Of a stretch of DNA of 64,000 bases, positions 35,693-45,576 are shown one piece after another. The notes beneath the pieces were generated by a model, which was not told the DNA's origin, did not search any database, and worked only from the letters and a program-made list of their open reading frames with translations. Every line of letters starts with the position of its first letter. The stretch's first letter is position 1. The translations under genes were made by a program, and so were the position numbers. The stretch is from an uncultured bacterium. GTDB taxonomy: Bacteria; Bacteroidota; Bacteroidia; Bacteroidales; Bacteroidaceae. Location: NCBI GenBank assembly GCA_905214795.1, contig CAJMNM010000007.1:1-64000 (forward strand), given 5' to 3'.

Positions 35693-37036
35693 TTACATTT
35701 TTGAAATGCGCCAGCTTCCTTTTTTAAGATAAATGTAACTAAATATCAGTATGAAAAAGCCATAGACATGTTCTGATGTCCAGCACCATTCAACGTCTGC
35801 ATGATACCACATAATCAGCATGTAAATGAAAATGGTATATATCACCAGTGTGGCCAGTTCAAGAATAAAGGCTATACGGGTATTTCCTGTTCCCGATACT
35901 GCTTGAAATAAGATGTTACCGGGTGCAATTAATAAAGGAGTGGTGCAATATACCCATAAAGAAGGAATTGAGGCTTCAATCAGATCGGGGATATCAGTAT
36001 AAATGCCAAGAATGAGATGCGGACAGCATGCAAAGAATACAGCTAGGGGTACAATGATGGCATAGGCCAAAAAAACATGCTGTCTGATTGTTGGCATAAC
36101 ACTGTCTTCGCGTTCGGCACCGATAAGATTACTTACTAAAGCGCTGCATGTAGATGCAAAAGCCGCTACTATCATGAATAATAGGCCGGAAATGTTCCGT
36201 ATAATGTTTGTGATGGCCAGTGCGCGTTCGCCTAAGTGTTCGATAAAAAGGAAAAACAAAAACCATGTGGAAAGAGATACAAAGTTTTGTATCATTGTCC
36301 AAAATGAGATGGTCAAAATTCTGCGTAGTTTATGTCTGTCAAACCGGCTGATACGATTAAGACCGTAACGGTGTAAATCAACTTGTCTTACCGTGTATAT
36401 AATGAAGAAAATTACGGATACCAATTCGGCTAATGTAGAGCCTATGGCTGCTCCTGCTATGCCAAGTCGCGGAAAGCCCAGTTTTCCGTTTATCAATATG
36501 TAATTAAATAAGACGTTTGATAGTACCATTACAATGGAATTGAGCGTCAAGGTGCGAGTTTGTGTGGTTCCGACAAAGAACGCACGGAACATGACGGCTA
36601 AAAACGAAAAGAAAAAGCCGTATACCCTCCAGTGAAGATAGCTTTCAGTGGCAGCTTGTACCTGTGGTGATGCGATAATGGCAGGCAGAATGTGTGGTGT
36701 CACCAGTTTGGTAATAATGAATATGAAGAGTGCCAGGAAGAGCAAAAAATATATGCCTTGATAGAAAATGTCGCCAATCTCTTCATAGTGTTTTTCTCCA
36801 TTGCGCCGTGCTATCAGAATTTGTGAACCGATGCTGAATCCGAATCCTAACATGAACAAAGACAGATAATATATACCGGCAATGGCAGAAGCTCCCAGTT
36901 CAACTTCACCTACCCGTCCTAAAAAGGCCGTATCGGTCATACCGATAAGTTGTTCCATCAGCAGGCTAATTAGGATAGGAAAAGAGATTTTAATGATTTC
37001 TTTATTTGAATAGGTTTGCGGATGATTTGATGTCAT
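35693..37036 (-). CDS. MATE-family multidrug/toxin exporter
   Basis: A 447-residue MATE transporter with about twelve membrane helices. The start at 37036 was chosen (MTSNHPQTYSNKEIIKISFP); the frame extends to 37102 but the extra 22 residues cover promoter sequence. Family motifs: ISLLMEQLIGMTDTAFLGRV, ASAIAGIYYLSLFMLGFGFS, and the second-half AFASTCSALVSNLIGAERED. Exports drugs or metabolites against Na+ or H+. Single gene, convergent with the PepSY-like lipoprotein gene. Confidence 0.93.
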   Translation of the reverse strand: MTSNHPQTYSNKEIIKISFPILISLLMEQLIGMTDTAFLGRVGEVELGASAIAGIYYLSLFMLGFGFSIGSQILIARRNGEKHYEEIGDIFYQGIYFLLFLALFIFIITKLVTPHILPAIIASPQVQAATESYLHWRVYGFFFSFLAVMFRAFFVGTTQTRTLTLNSIVMVLSNVLFNYILINGKLGFPRLGIAGAAIGSTLAELVSVIFFIIYTVRQVDLHRYGLNRISRFDRHKLRRILTISFWTMIQNFVSLSTWFLFFLFIEHLGERALAITNIIRNISGLLFMIVAAFASTCSALVSNLIGAEREDSVMPTIRQHVFLAYAIIVPLAVFFACCPHLILGIYTDIPDLIEASIPSLWVYCTTPLLIAPGNILFQAVSGTGNTRIAFILELATLVIYTIFIYMLIMWYHADVEWCWTSEHVYGFFILIFSYIYLKKGSWRISKM

Positions 37037-37099
37037 ATGATTTATAGTATAAGTTACGTTGGTTTTTGCTGGGAGAGGTAATAGGCCGGAAAAAGAAAA

Positions 37100-37130
37100 C
37101 AAAGATACAGGTTTTATTATAATCAGACAA
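37100..37130 (-). promoter_or_regulatory. Bacteroidota-type promoter for the MATE gene
   Basis: Minus strand TTG (37128-37130), 20-nt spacer, TATCTTTG (37100-37107). Predicted transcription start near 37093, leader about 57 nt. Confidence 0.6.
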
Positions 37131-37227
37131 GTATCCCTTTACAATTAAAACCAACGGGTTTTATGGTCCTGTTGCTTTTTATGTACGGAATGGTTTAAAT
37201 AAAAAAGCTTTTTAACTTGATTGCGGT

Positions 37228-37260
37228 TTTGTCATCATTCATATTATTGTTGTATATTTG
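37228..37260 (+). promoter_or_regulatory. Bacteroidota-type promoter for dnaB
   Basis: TTTG (37228-37231), 21-nt spacer, TATATTTG (37253-37260), 21 nt before the ATG of dnaB. Confidence 0.7.
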
Positions 37261-37281
37261 CATAAAAATTATAATTAGAAT

Positions 37282-38838
37282 ATGGCAGAACAAAGAAAAT
37301 CCTCCGGTAGAAGAACACGTACTGTTAGTGTACCTCAGGAGGATGCTTATGGACACATGCAACCTCAGGCTGTGGAGTTTGAAGAAGCTGTGTTGGGCGC
37401 ATTGATGATAGAAAAAGACGCTTATTCTCTTGTAAGCGAAATCTTACGTCCTGAAAGTTTTTATGATCATCGTCATCAACTGATATTTGAGGCCATCAGA
37501 GCGCTTAATCTCCAACAGAAGCCTGTGGATATTTTAACGGTTACAGAACAACTTAATTCTACAGGGCATCTGGAAGAAGTAGGAGGACCTTATTATATAA
37601 CTCAACTTAGTGATAAGGTAGTATCGTCTGCACATATTGAATATCATGCGCGCATCATTGCTCAGAAATATCTGGCCCGTGAATTAATAACGTTTACCAG
37701 TCAGGTACAGACTAAGGCTTTTGACAGTACGGTAGATGTGGATGACCTTATGCAGGAAGCTGAAGGTAAGTTATTTGAGATTTCTCAGCAAAACATGAAA
37801 AAGGATTATACGCAAATTAATCCCGTTATTCATGAAGCTTACGAAATGTTACAGAAAGCTGCAGCACGTCAGGACGGTTTGAGTGGTTTGAGTAGTGGTT
37901 TTGAGAAATTGGATAAGATTACATCGGGGTGGCAAAACTCCGACCTGGTCATTATTGCAGCTCGTCCTGCGATGGGTAAAACAGCCTTTGTATTGTCTAT
38001 GGCAAAAAAGATGGCTGTAGATATGAAAATACCATGTGCAATGTTCTCATTGGAAATGAGTAATGTTCAGTTGGTCAATCGTATGATTGTAAACGTTTGT
38101 GAGATTCCGGGAGAGAAAATAAAAAGTGGTCAGCTGGCGCCATATGAATGGGGACAACTTGACAGCAAAATTTCTCAATTGTACGATGCGCCATTTTATG
38201 TGGATGATACCCCCTCGCTTTCTGTCTTTGAATTGCGTACTAAAGCCCGCCGCCTGGTTCGTGAACATGGCGTGAAGATTATAATGATAGACTATTTGCA
38301 GCTGATGAATGCCAGCGGCATGTCTTTTGGTAGCCGACAGGAAGAAGTCAGCACCATTTCACGTTCGTTGAAAGGCTTGGCCAAAGAATTGAATATTCCT
38401 ATTATAGCATTAAGTCAGTTGAACCGTGGTGTGGAAAGTCGTGAAGGTATAGAAGGTAAACGTCCGCAATTGAGTGACCTTCGTGAATCCGGTGCCATTG
38501 AGCAAGATGCGGATATGGTATGTTTTATTCATCGTCCTGAATATTATAAGATATATCAGGATGAGAAAGGGCGCGACTTGCATGGTATGGCTGAGATTAT
38601 TATAGCAAAACATCGTAACGGTGCTGTGGGCGATGTGTTACTTAAGTTCCGCGGTGAATTTGCGCGTTTTCAGGATCCGGAAGAGGATGCTTATATTCCG
38701 ATGCCGGGGGAAACGCCTGTTTATGGCTCTAAAATGAATGATAATATGCCTCCTTTGCCTCCAACTGATATGATGCCTCAAGATACTGATTCACCTTTTG
38801 GAAACGTGCCGCTACCTGATAATTCTGTACCGTTTTGA
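37282..38838 (+). CDS. dnaB: Replicative DNA helicase DnaB
   Basis: A 518-residue hexameric replicative helicase. N-terminal DnaB domain (about 30-135: QAVEFEEAVLGALMIEKDAY, LRPESFYDHRHQLIFEAI), linker, and RecA-like ATPase: Walker A ARPAMGKT (227-234), Walker B MIDYLQLM, H4 region LSQLNRGVESR, RPQLSDLRESGAIEQDADMV. The C-terminal tail is acidic and Pro/Met-rich (MPPLPPTDMMPQDTD), a Bacteroidota-typical extension. No intein. Single gene with its own promoter. Confidence 0.98.
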   Translation: MAEQRKSSGRRTRTVSVPQEDAYGHMQPQAVEFEEAVLGALMIEKDAYSLVSEILRPESFYDHRHQLIFEAIRALNLQQKPVDILTVTEQLNSTGHLEEVGGPYYITQLSDKVVSSAHIEYHARIIAQKYLARELITFTSQVQTKAFDSTVDVDDLMQEAEGKLFEISQQNMKKDYTQINPVIHEAYEMLQKAAARQDGLSGLSSGFEKLDKITSGWQNSDLVIIAARPAMGKTAFVLSMAKKMAVDMKIPCAMFSLEMSNVQLVNRMIVNVCEIPGEKIKSGQLAPYEWGQLDSKISQLYDAPFYVDDTPSLSVFELRTKARRLVREHGVKIIMIDYLQLMNASGMSFGSRQEEVSTISRSLKGLAKELNIPIIALSQLNRGVESREGIEGKRPQLSDLRESGAIEQDADMVCFIHRPEYYKIYQDEKGRDLHGMAEIIIAKHRNGAVGDVLLKFRGEFARFQDPEEDAYIPMPGETPVYGSKMNDNMPPLPPTDMMPQDTDSPFGNVPLPDNSVPF

Positions 38839-38911
38839 TGCCATATGTAATTTTATGGTTGTTAATGTAAAGGTTATGTTTGTATAATCAAACGCTTTGT
38901 CGGACTTCTTC

Positions 38912-38942
38912 TTGGTGGATTGCCCGAAAAAGTGTAATTTTG
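38912..38942 (+). promoter_or_regulatory. Bacteroidota-type promoter for pheT
   Basis: TTGG (38912-38915), 19-nt spacer, TAATTTTG (38935-38942), 33 nt before the pheT ATG. Confidence 0.6.
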
Positions 38943-38975
38943 CACAATATCTGGAAATAAATAAACTTATCAAAT

Positions 38976-41483
38976 ATGAATATTTCTTATAATTGGCTTA
39001 AAGAGTATGTTGATTTTGATTTGACAGCTCAGGAAGTAGCCGATGCCCTGACTTCTGAAGGTCTTGAAGTGGGGTGTGTAGAAGAAGTACAACCCGTAAA
39101 AGGCGGATTGCAAGGACTTGTTATTGGCGAGGTCTTGACATGTATACCTCATCCGAACTCAGATCATATGCATATCTGTACTGTTAATTTAGGTTCAGGA
39201 GAACCTGTACAGATAGTATGTGGAGCAGCCAATGTCGCTGCTGGACAGAAAGTGGTTGTGGCAACTTTAGGTTGTAAACTTTATGATGGTGATGAATGCT
39301 TTACCATTAAGAAGTCAAAGCTTAGAGGTGTGGAAAGCAATGGTATGATTTGTGCTGAAGATGAAATCGGAATCGGTACCGATCATAATGGAATTATCGT
39401 ATTACCTGAGACGGCAGTAACGGGTACACCTGCTGCTGAATATTATCAGTTGAAAAGTGATTATGTTATAGAGGTTGATATTACACCGAACCGTGCTGAC
39501 GCTTGTTCACATTATGGTGTAGCACGTGATTTGTATGCATGGTTGATACAGAATGGTTATAAAACCGCTTTACATCGTCCGGATTGCGAAGGATTTAAAG
39601 TAGATAATCACGATCTTGAGATAGATATTGATGTACAGAATACCGAGGCTTGTCCACGTTATTGTGCGGTTACAATAAAAAATTGTGAGGTAAAAGAAAG
39701 TCCGGAATGGTTGCAGGATAAATTGCGTATCATTGGTTTGCGCCCAATCAATAATATCGTAGACATAACCAATTATATCATGTTTGCTTATGGCCAGCCA
39801 TTGCATTGCTTTGATGCCGATATGATTAAGGGCAATAAGGTGGTTGTTAAGACCATGCCGGAAGGTACTCCGTTTATTACACTTGACGGCGTAGAACATA
39901 AACTGAGTGAGCGTGACCTTGCGATCTGTAATGTTGAAGAGCCGATGTGTATTGCTGGAGTATTCGGAGGTAAAGGCAGTGGTACATATGAAACAACACG
40001 TGATGTATTATTGGAAAGTGCTTATTTTAATCCAACTTGGATACGAAAGAGCGCTCGTCGTCACGGTTTAAGTACAGATGCCTCATTCCGTTTTGAAAGA
40101 GGTATTGATCCGAATGGAGCCATATATGCTTTGAAGCAGGCTGCTATGCTGTGTAAGGAATTGGCAGGTGGTGAGATTGCCATGGAGATAAAGGATGTTT
40201 ATCCTAATCCGTTACCAGACTTTATTGTAGACCTAAATTATGAATATGTACATAATTTGATAGGTAAGGAAATTGGTGCAGAGACCATCAAACGGATTGT
40301 AACCAGTCTTGAGATGAAGATTCTTGAAGAGACTGCGGAAGGTTTAAAGCTTCAGGTTCCAGCTTATAGAGTAGATGTGCAGCGTCCGTGTGATGTAGTT
40401 GAGGATATACTCCGTATTTATGGTTATAATAATGTTGAAATACCAACCTCTGTAAAATCGACTCTTAATGTTAAGGGTGATGAGGATAAGAGTCATAAGT
40501 TACAGAATATTATCGGTGAACAACTTGTTGGTTGTGGATTCAATGAAATATTGAATAATTCGTTGAACCGCTCTGCTTATTATGATAATTTGACAGGTTA
40601 TCCTTCAGAAAATCTGGTTAAGCTAATAAATCCGTTAAGTTCTGATTTAAATGCCATGCGTCAGACTTTGTTGTTTGGCGGATTGGAGTGTATAGCTCAC
40701 AATGCGAACCGTAAGAATGCGGATTTGAAATTCTTTGAATTCGGAAACTGTTATTATTTCCATAAGGAAAACAAATGTCCTGATATTGTTCCTGGAGTTA
40801 GCAGTAGCCGTGATCCCGAAGTAATTAAACATGTATTGGATGCTTATTCAGAGGATTATCATTTGGCTTTATGGGTTACGGGTAAGCGCGTGAACGGTTC
40901 GTGGGCTCATTCTGACGAGGATAGTAGCTTCTATGAATTGAAAGCCTATGTAATGAATATATTAAACCGCCTTGGCGTAAATTTGGGTAATCTGGTTTTT
41001 GCTGAATGTAAAAATGATATTTTTGCCAAAGGTATCGAAATACAGAATCGTGGCGGTAAGACTCTCGTAATGATGGGAATTGTCAGTCGTAAGATACAGA
41101 AAGCTTTGGATATCGATAATGAGGTTTATTATGCAGACTTGAACTGGAAATTGTTGATGAAAGCTATCAAAAACAATGTTGTAAGCTTCAAGGACATCTG
41201 TAAATTCCCGGCAGTAAGTAGAGATTTAGCGTTGCTAATTGATAAAAATGTTGAGTTTGCTGAAATAGAAAAGATTGCTTACGCAACAGAGAAAAAGCTG
41301 CTTAAAGAAGTAACTCTTTTTGATGTGTATGAAGGCAAAAATCTTGAACCGGGTAAAAAAAGTTATGCTGTGAACTTTATGCTTCAGGATGAAAGCAAGA
41401 CGCTTAATGATAAGCAAATAGATGCTATAATGAATAAACTTGTAGCAAATCTTGAGAGTAAGCTGGGGGCTAAACTGAGATAA
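38976..41483 (+). CDS. pheT: Phenylalanine-tRNA ligase beta subunit
   Basis: An 835-residue beta subunit of the alpha2beta2 PheRS. Order: N-terminal domain (MNISYNWLKEYVDFDLTAQE), tRNA-binding OB fold (about 45-155, GEVLTCIPHPNSDHMHICTV), B3/B4 editing domain (about 215-390), B5 (about 405-470), core, and the C-terminal anticodon-binding FDX-ACB domain (about 740-835, FPAVSRDLALLIDKNVEFAE). Length is at the upper end for the family, as in other Bacteroidota. The pheS gene is not adjacent. Followed after 2 nt by a small membrane protein gene and then yebC, likely one operon. Confidence 0.97.
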   Translation: MNISYNWLKEYVDFDLTAQEVADALTSEGLEVGCVEEVQPVKGGLQGLVIGEVLTCIPHPNSDHMHICTVNLGSGEPVQIVCGAANVAAGQKVVVATLGCKLYDGDECFTIKKSKLRGVESNGMICAEDEIGIGTDHNGIIVLPETAVTGTPAAEYYQLKSDYVIEVDITPNRADACSHYGVARDLYAWLIQNGYKTALHRPDCEGFKVDNHDLEIDIDVQNTEACPRYCAVTIKNCEVKESPEWLQDKLRIIGLRPINNIVDITNYIMFAYGQPLHCFDADMIKGNKVVVKTMPEGTPFITLDGVEHKLSERDLAICNVEEPMCIAGVFGGKGSGTYETTRDVLLESAYFNPTWIRKSARRHGLSTDASFRFERGIDPNGAIYALKQAAMLCKELAGGEIAMEIKDVYPNPLPDFIVDLNYEYVHNLIGKEIGAETIKRIVTSLEMKILEETAEGLKLQVPAYRVDVQRPCDVVEDILRIYGYNNVEIPTSVKSTLNVKGDEDKSHKLQNIIGEQLVGCGFNEILNNSLNRSAYYDNLTGYPSENLVKLINPLSSDLNAMRQTLLFGGLECIAHNANRKNADLKFFEFGNCYYFHKENKCPDIVPGVSSSRDPEVIKHVLDAYSEDYHLALWVTGKRVNGSWAHSDEDSSFYELKAYVMNILNRLGVNLGNLVFAECKNDIFAKGIEIQNRGGKTLVMMGIVSRKIQKALDIDNEVYYADLNWKLLMKAIKNNVVSFKDICKFPAVSRDLALLIDKNVEFAEIEKIAYATEKKLLKEVTLFDVYEGKNLEPGKKSYAVNFMLQDESKTLNDKQIDAIMNKLVANLESKLGAKLR

Positions 41484-41485
41484 GC

Positions 41486-41668
41486 ATGAAAGGATTGGTT
41501 ATAGCCAAGACAGTTTATTATATTCTGGTTTTCTGCTGGTTATTGCAGATAACCTTTCAAGGCTATACCCGTGCATTAATAATACCTACTATTGTATTGA
41601 TTGTATACGGTGTATGGTTGAATTATAAGATGAGAAATTTAAAAGATAATATCAATAAAAAAAATTAA
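41486..41668 (+). CDS. Small membrane protein (60 aa), unknown function
   Basis: A 60-residue protein with two hydrophobic helices (about 5-24 and 30-47) and a basic tail (YKMRNLKDNINKKN). It starts 2 nt after the pheT stop and ends 6 nt before yebC, which argues that it is a real gene in the pheT-yebC operon. No family known to me. Confidence 0.75.
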   Translation: MKGLVIAKTVYYILVFCWLLQITFQGYTRALIIPTIVLIVYGVWLNYKMRNLKDNINKKN

Positions 41669-41674
41669 ATTCCA

Positions 41675-42406
41675 ATGGGAAGAGCATTTGAATATAGAAA
41701 AGCTACTAAGCTTAAGAGATGGGGTCACATGGCTAAAACATTTACCAGACTAGGTAAACAAATTGCTATTGCGGTTAAAGCCGGCGGTCCGGAACCGGAA
41801 AACAACCCGACACTGCGTTCTATTATTGCAACTTGTAAGCGTGAAAACATGCCGAAAGATAATATCGAGCGTGCTATTAAGAATGCAATGGGTAAAGATC
41901 AGAGTGATTACAAAGGCATGACTTATGAAGGTTATGGTCCTCATGGTATTGCTGTATTTGTAGATACATTAACAGACAATCCTACTCGTACTGTTGCTGA
42001 TGTACGTTCTGTTTTTAACAAGTTCTCTGGAACATTAGGTAACATGGGCTCTTTGGCTTATTTGTTTGATCATAAGTGTGTCTTTACTTTCAAGAAAAAA
42101 GCTGATATTGATATGGATGAGCTGATTCTTGATTTGATTGACTATGGAGTTGAAGAGGATTATGATTTAGATGAAGAAGAAGGAACTGTAACGATTTACG
42201 GTGATCCGAAGAGTTATGGTGCCATTCAGAAGCATCTAGAGGAACAAGGATTTGAAGATGTCGGTGGTGAGTTTACCTATATCCCGAATGACTTGAAAGA
42301 TGTATCTGACGAAGAACGTGAAACGATTAATAAAATGGTTGATCGTCTTGAAGAGTTCGATGATGTACAGACTGTCTATACAAATATGAAACCTAAAGAC
42401 GAATAA
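41675..42406 (+). CDS. YebC/PmpR/TACO1-family protein
   Basis: A 243-residue YebC-family protein, recognised by MGRAFEYRKATKLKRWGHMA, KRENMPKDNIERAIKNA and GPHGIAVFVDTLTDNPTRT. Members act as transcription regulators or, as shown for relatives including TACO1, help ribosomes pass difficult sequences. The region DLIDYGVEEDYDLDEEEGTV is the usual acidic middle domain. Third gene of the pheT operon, followed by a complex terminator. Confidence 0.94.
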   Translation: MGRAFEYRKATKLKRWGHMAKTFTRLGKQIAIAVKAGGPEPENNPTLRSIIATCKRENMPKDNIERAIKNAMGKDQSDYKGMTYEGYGPHGIAVFVDTLTDNPTRTVADVRSVFNKFSGTLGNMGSLAYLFDHKCVFTFKKKADIDMDELILDLIDYGVEEDYDLDEEEGTVTIYGDPKSYGAIQKHLEEQGFEDVGGEFTYIPNDLKDVSDEERETINKMVDRLEEFDDVQTVYTNMKPKDE

Positions 42407-42465
42407 ATCATCTTTTTGGAAGATTTGTTTCCAGTCAGTTAATATAGACTTATACAATAAATTTT

Positions 42466-42556
42466 GAGGATAAGTTTAAAATCCTCATAAATGAATCACT
42501 AAAATCTTATCAGAAGTACGATGAAATTCGTACCTTTGTTAAGGTTTTAGTGATTC
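42466..42556 (+). terminator. Tandem/nested hairpins and terminator after yebC
   Basis: First a small stem GAGGAT / ATCCTC (42466-42471, 42481-42486). Then a 17-bp stem GAATCACTAAAATCTTA (42493-42509) with TAAGGTTTTAGTGATTC (42540-42556), one G-T pair, enclosing an inner stem GTACGA / TCGTAC (42516-42521, 42528-42533). A CTTTTTAG run follows. More elaborate than the other terminators here. Confidence 0.65.
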
Positions 42557-42673
42557 TTTTTAGAAAGGAATCATGGCCAGATTTATATTTGTAAAATTGA
42601 TCATTTCCTTTATAAGAATAAAGTGAAATTGTTTTAATAGAATGTTACTCTTGGATTAATACTATAATAATAT

Positions 42674-44053
42674 ATGAATTTTGACAAAAAACATTTTATA
42701 CAACAAATTTCTGAAACTGTTGCACAAAATCAGTTGCTTGATCCAAATGAAAGGGTATTGATAGCATTAAGTGGAGGAGCAGATTCAGTGGCCTTGTTGT
42801 GTGTGTTGCTGGATATGGGGTATACCTGTGTTGCCGTTCATTGTAATTTTAATCTTCGTGGTGAGGAATCTGTACGTGATGAGAATTTTGTACGTGCGTT
42901 GTGTCGGAACAATAAGGTACGTTTATATGTAAAATCGTTTGATACAATAAAATATTCCAATGAACATGGCATTAGCATAGAAATGGCTGCACGCGAATTA
43001 CGATATGCGTATTTTGAAGAAATTCTTCAGTTGGAGAGAATTGCCAAAGTCGCTGTTGCACATCATCGAGATGACAATATAGAAACAATGTTGCTGAATT
43101 TGGTCAGAGGAACAGGTATTAAAGGTCTATGTGGCATGGCATATTGTCGTGATGCTGTTATTCGTCCTTTGTTGGATGTGAGCAGAGATGAGATATTAAA
43201 TTATTTGATGGCAATAGGGCAGGACTATGTGACTGATAGCTCTAATCTGGAGAATGATGTTAAACGTAATAAGATTCGTTTGGATATAATGCCATTATTC
43301 AAAATGCTTAATCCTTCTGTGATGGCAACACTTCAAGAAGAGATTCAGCATTTTACGGAAGCATATCATATGTATGATTGGAGTATCAGTTATTTTAAAA
43401 AACTTGTATGTCATAATAATATTATTGATCTTGATGCTGTGAATAATACTCCTTCACCTCAAGCTTTACTTTATGAAATACTTTCACAGTATGGGTTTAA
43501 CTCATCTCAAATCAGTGATATAATAAAAGCACAAGAAGGTATATCCGGAAAGATTTATGAAAGTGAGAATTGGCGTTTATTGCGTGACAGGCAGACATTA
43601 CAGTTGAGATCAAAATCGGAGGCAATAGAATGTTTATGCACAATTTTACCTTTAGAAGGGACAGTGCAAATTACAAAAGATTTATCTTTTGTTGTCAGTC
43701 GTCAGCGTTATGATTCCAACTTTGTAATTCCGCGTGATAAGAAAACTGTTTGCTTTGATTTGAATAAATTACAGTTTCCTTTGACTGTAAGGTTAGTTGA
43801 GCAAGGAGATCGTTTTGTACCTTTCGGTATGAAAGGTTCCAAGTTGGTGAGTGATTATTTGACGGATATAAAGAAAACAATATTTGAAAAGGAACAGCAA
43901 CTGGTGGTTTGCAGTGGTAATAATATTGCCTGGTTGGTTGGAGAGCGCCCTGATGAACGTTTTCGTGTGGACCAAGATACGGAACGTATTTTGATAATTC
44001 GTTTAGATACTCATACGATACATCATAAAATGTATGTAAATGAACTTTCTTAA
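42674..44053 (+). CDS. tilS: tRNA(Ile)-lysidine synthase
   Basis: A 459-residue N-type ATP pyrophosphatase that changes C34 of tRNA-Ile(CAU) to lysidine. PP-loop SGGADS at residues 33-38; family motifs VAHHRDDNIETMLLNLVRG and GIKGLCGM; the substrate-binding C-terminal domain (KQQ/VRLVEQGDRFVPFGMKGSK) is present. Full length for Bacteroidota. Stands alone, convergent with the antiporter gene. Confidence 0.96.
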   Translation: MNFDKKHFIQQISETVAQNQLLDPNERVLIALSGGADSVALLCVLLDMGYTCVAVHCNFNLRGEESVRDENFVRALCRNNKVRLYVKSFDTIKYSNEHGISIEMAARELRYAYFEEILQLERIAKVAVAHHRDDNIETMLLNLVRGTGIKGLCGMAYCRDAVIRPLLDVSRDEILNYLMAIGQDYVTDSSNLENDVKRNKIRLDIMPLFKMLNPSVMATLQEEIQHFTEAYHMYDWSISYFKKLVCHNNIIDLDAVNNTPSPQALLYEILSQYGFNSSQISDIIKAQEGISGKIYESENWRLLRDRQTLQLRSKSEAIECLCTILPLEGTVQITKDLSFVVSRQRYDSNFVIPRDKKTVCFDLNKLQFPLTVRLVEQGDRFVPFGMKGSKLVSDYLTDIKKTIFEKEQQLVVCSGNNIAWLVGERPDERFRVDQDTERILIIRLDTHTIHHKMYVNELS

Positions 44054-44060
44054 AGATAAC

Positions 44061-44089
44061 AAAAGAGGTAGAAATTTTCTACCTCTTTT
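44061..44089. terminator. Bidirectional terminator between tilS and the antiporter gene
   Basis: AAAAGAGGTAGAAA (44061-44074) followed directly by its complement, A-run on the left and T-run on the right, 8 nt past the tilS stop. Serves both convergent genes. Confidence 0.85.
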
Positions 44090-44112
44090 AGTCATATTAT
44101 AATTAATTTCTT

Positions 44113-45576
44113 TTATCGGGGAAATAAATCTTTTTGTTTTTTATCGTAAATCAATAATAATTTATCGCCAGCTTTTAATTCCTGACTGCCATTAGGTATA
44201 ATGTATTGATTATCTCTTTTGATTAGCATAACCAGGGTATTTGGTGGTAATTTCATATCCATTAGTTTTTTGCTATTCTGTAACATGTCTTCAGTAAGTG
44301 TTATGTCTGTCAGCTGGCTATCTATTTCTTCCGGTAATTCTACTCCAAAATCATTTCCTTCTTTGGGCAGAGGAAGATCTAAATGTAGCCATCTGGCTAC
44401 TGATGAAATAGACATTCCTTGAATGGTTAATGACAGCAGCGTAATAAAGAAAACAATATTAAAAAGTATATGTGAGCCTTCAATATTAGCAATTACCGGA
44501 TATGTCGCGAAGATGATAGGAACAGCCCCACGTAATCCTACCCATGAGATAAAAAGTCTTGATTTAAAAGTTAATTTGCGGAACGGTAATAGGCTAAGTA
44601 TTACGCTGAGTGGTCTTGCAATAAAAATCATAAATAAGCCGATCAACAGGGCTAGATGGGCTATATCTAGCATTTCATGTGGATTGACCAATAAACCTAA
44701 GGCTAAGAACATGATAATTTGGAAAAGCCATGTCAGACCATTCATAAAAGTATCTATTTCTTTCCTGTTTGCGATACGCGAATTTCCTACAATTATACCG
44801 GTAATATATACTGCAAGATATCCATTACCATGGAGACGGTCGGTAATAGTAAATGTGAAAAATACGATGCTTAATAAAAGTATAGGATAAAGTGAACTGT
44901 TAGAAAGTTCAATACGATTAATTAACCATACACTTAATTTGCCAATCGTATAACCAATGACAGCGCCAAAAAAGAACTGCATAAAAAGGTCTTTTATAAT
45001 AACCACTGCATTAAATTCATTTGTTGTAATTATTTGTATCAATATAATTGTTAGCATATATGCCATGGGGTCATTACTTCCGCTTTCTAATTCCAACATT
45101 GGACGTAGGTTATGTTTAAGATTCATTTTCTGTGAACGCAGAAGGCTGAAAACAGAAGCGGAATCAGTAGATGACATAGTAGCTGCAAGCAGCATTGATG
45201 TCATTAATGATAATGTTGCATAGTCTTCGCTCCAATCAGATGCAATAAAAATGAAAAGACCGGTAAATAGTGTTGTTAAAATGACCCCAACGGTTGATAA
45301 GACAAGTCCTTCGGAGATGACAGGACGTATTTCTTTAAACTTTGTGTCCATACCTCCTGTAAATAGAATAATACTTAGGGCCATCATACCGATGAACTGA
45401 GCATCTTCTGCACTATTAAATTGTAAACCAAGTCCATCACTTCCAAACAGCATACCGACAAGAAGATAAAGCAATAATGTAGGAATACCATATCGATAAC
45501 CGGTTTTGCTAATAAGTATACTAAAGGAAATAAGTATTGATCCGATAAGCAGGATGTTTTCTGCACTAAATGACAT
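44113..45576 (-). CDS. CPA1-family cation/proton antiporter (K+/H+ type, NhaP2/CvrA-like) with RCK_C domain
   Basis: A 487-residue antiporter. The start at 45576 (MSFSAENILLIGSILISFSI) was preferred; the frame opens 13 codons earlier. About twelve hydrophobic helices, with the family motifs LYLLVGMLFGSDGLGLQF, ALSIILFTGGMDTKFKEI, AATMSSTDSASVFSLLRSQK (ion-binding region) and WVGLRGAVPIIFATYP. The last about 85 residues form an RCK_C/TrkA-C domain (KLPPNTLVMLIKRDNQYIIP ... LKAGDKLLLIYD), as in NhaP2/CvrA, which regulates ion exchange. Minus-strand TATTTTTG (45613-45620) is its probable -7 element. Confidence 0.92.
   Translation of the reverse strand: MSFSAENILLIGSILISFSILISKTGYRYGIPTLLLYLLVGMLFGSDGLGLQFNSAEDAQFIGMMALSIILFTGGMDTKFKEIRPVISEGLVLSTVGVILTTLFTGLFIFIASDWSEDYATLSLMTSMLLAATMSSTDSASVFSLLRSQKMNLKHNLRPMLELESGSNDPMAYMLTIILIQIITTNEFNAVVIIKDLFMQFFFGAVIGYTIGKLSVWLINRIELSNSSLYPILLLSIVFFTFTITDRLHGNGYLAVYITGIIVGNSRIANRKEIDTFMNGLTWLFQIIMFLALGLLVNPHEMLDIAHLALLIGLFMIFIARPLSVILSLLPFRKLTFKSRLFISWVGLRGAVPIIFATYPVIANIEGSHILFNIVFFITLLSLTIQGMSISSVARWLHLDLPLPKEGNDFGVELPEEIDSQLTDITLTEDMLQNSKKLMDMKLPPNTLVMLIKRDNQYIIPNGSQELKAGDKLLLIYDKKQKDLFPR

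Noticed and set aside
38840..38975. Riboswitch or T-box leader ahead of pheT
   Set aside because: The leader after the predicted promoter is about 27 nt, too short for such elements, and no tRNA-pairing motif is seen.
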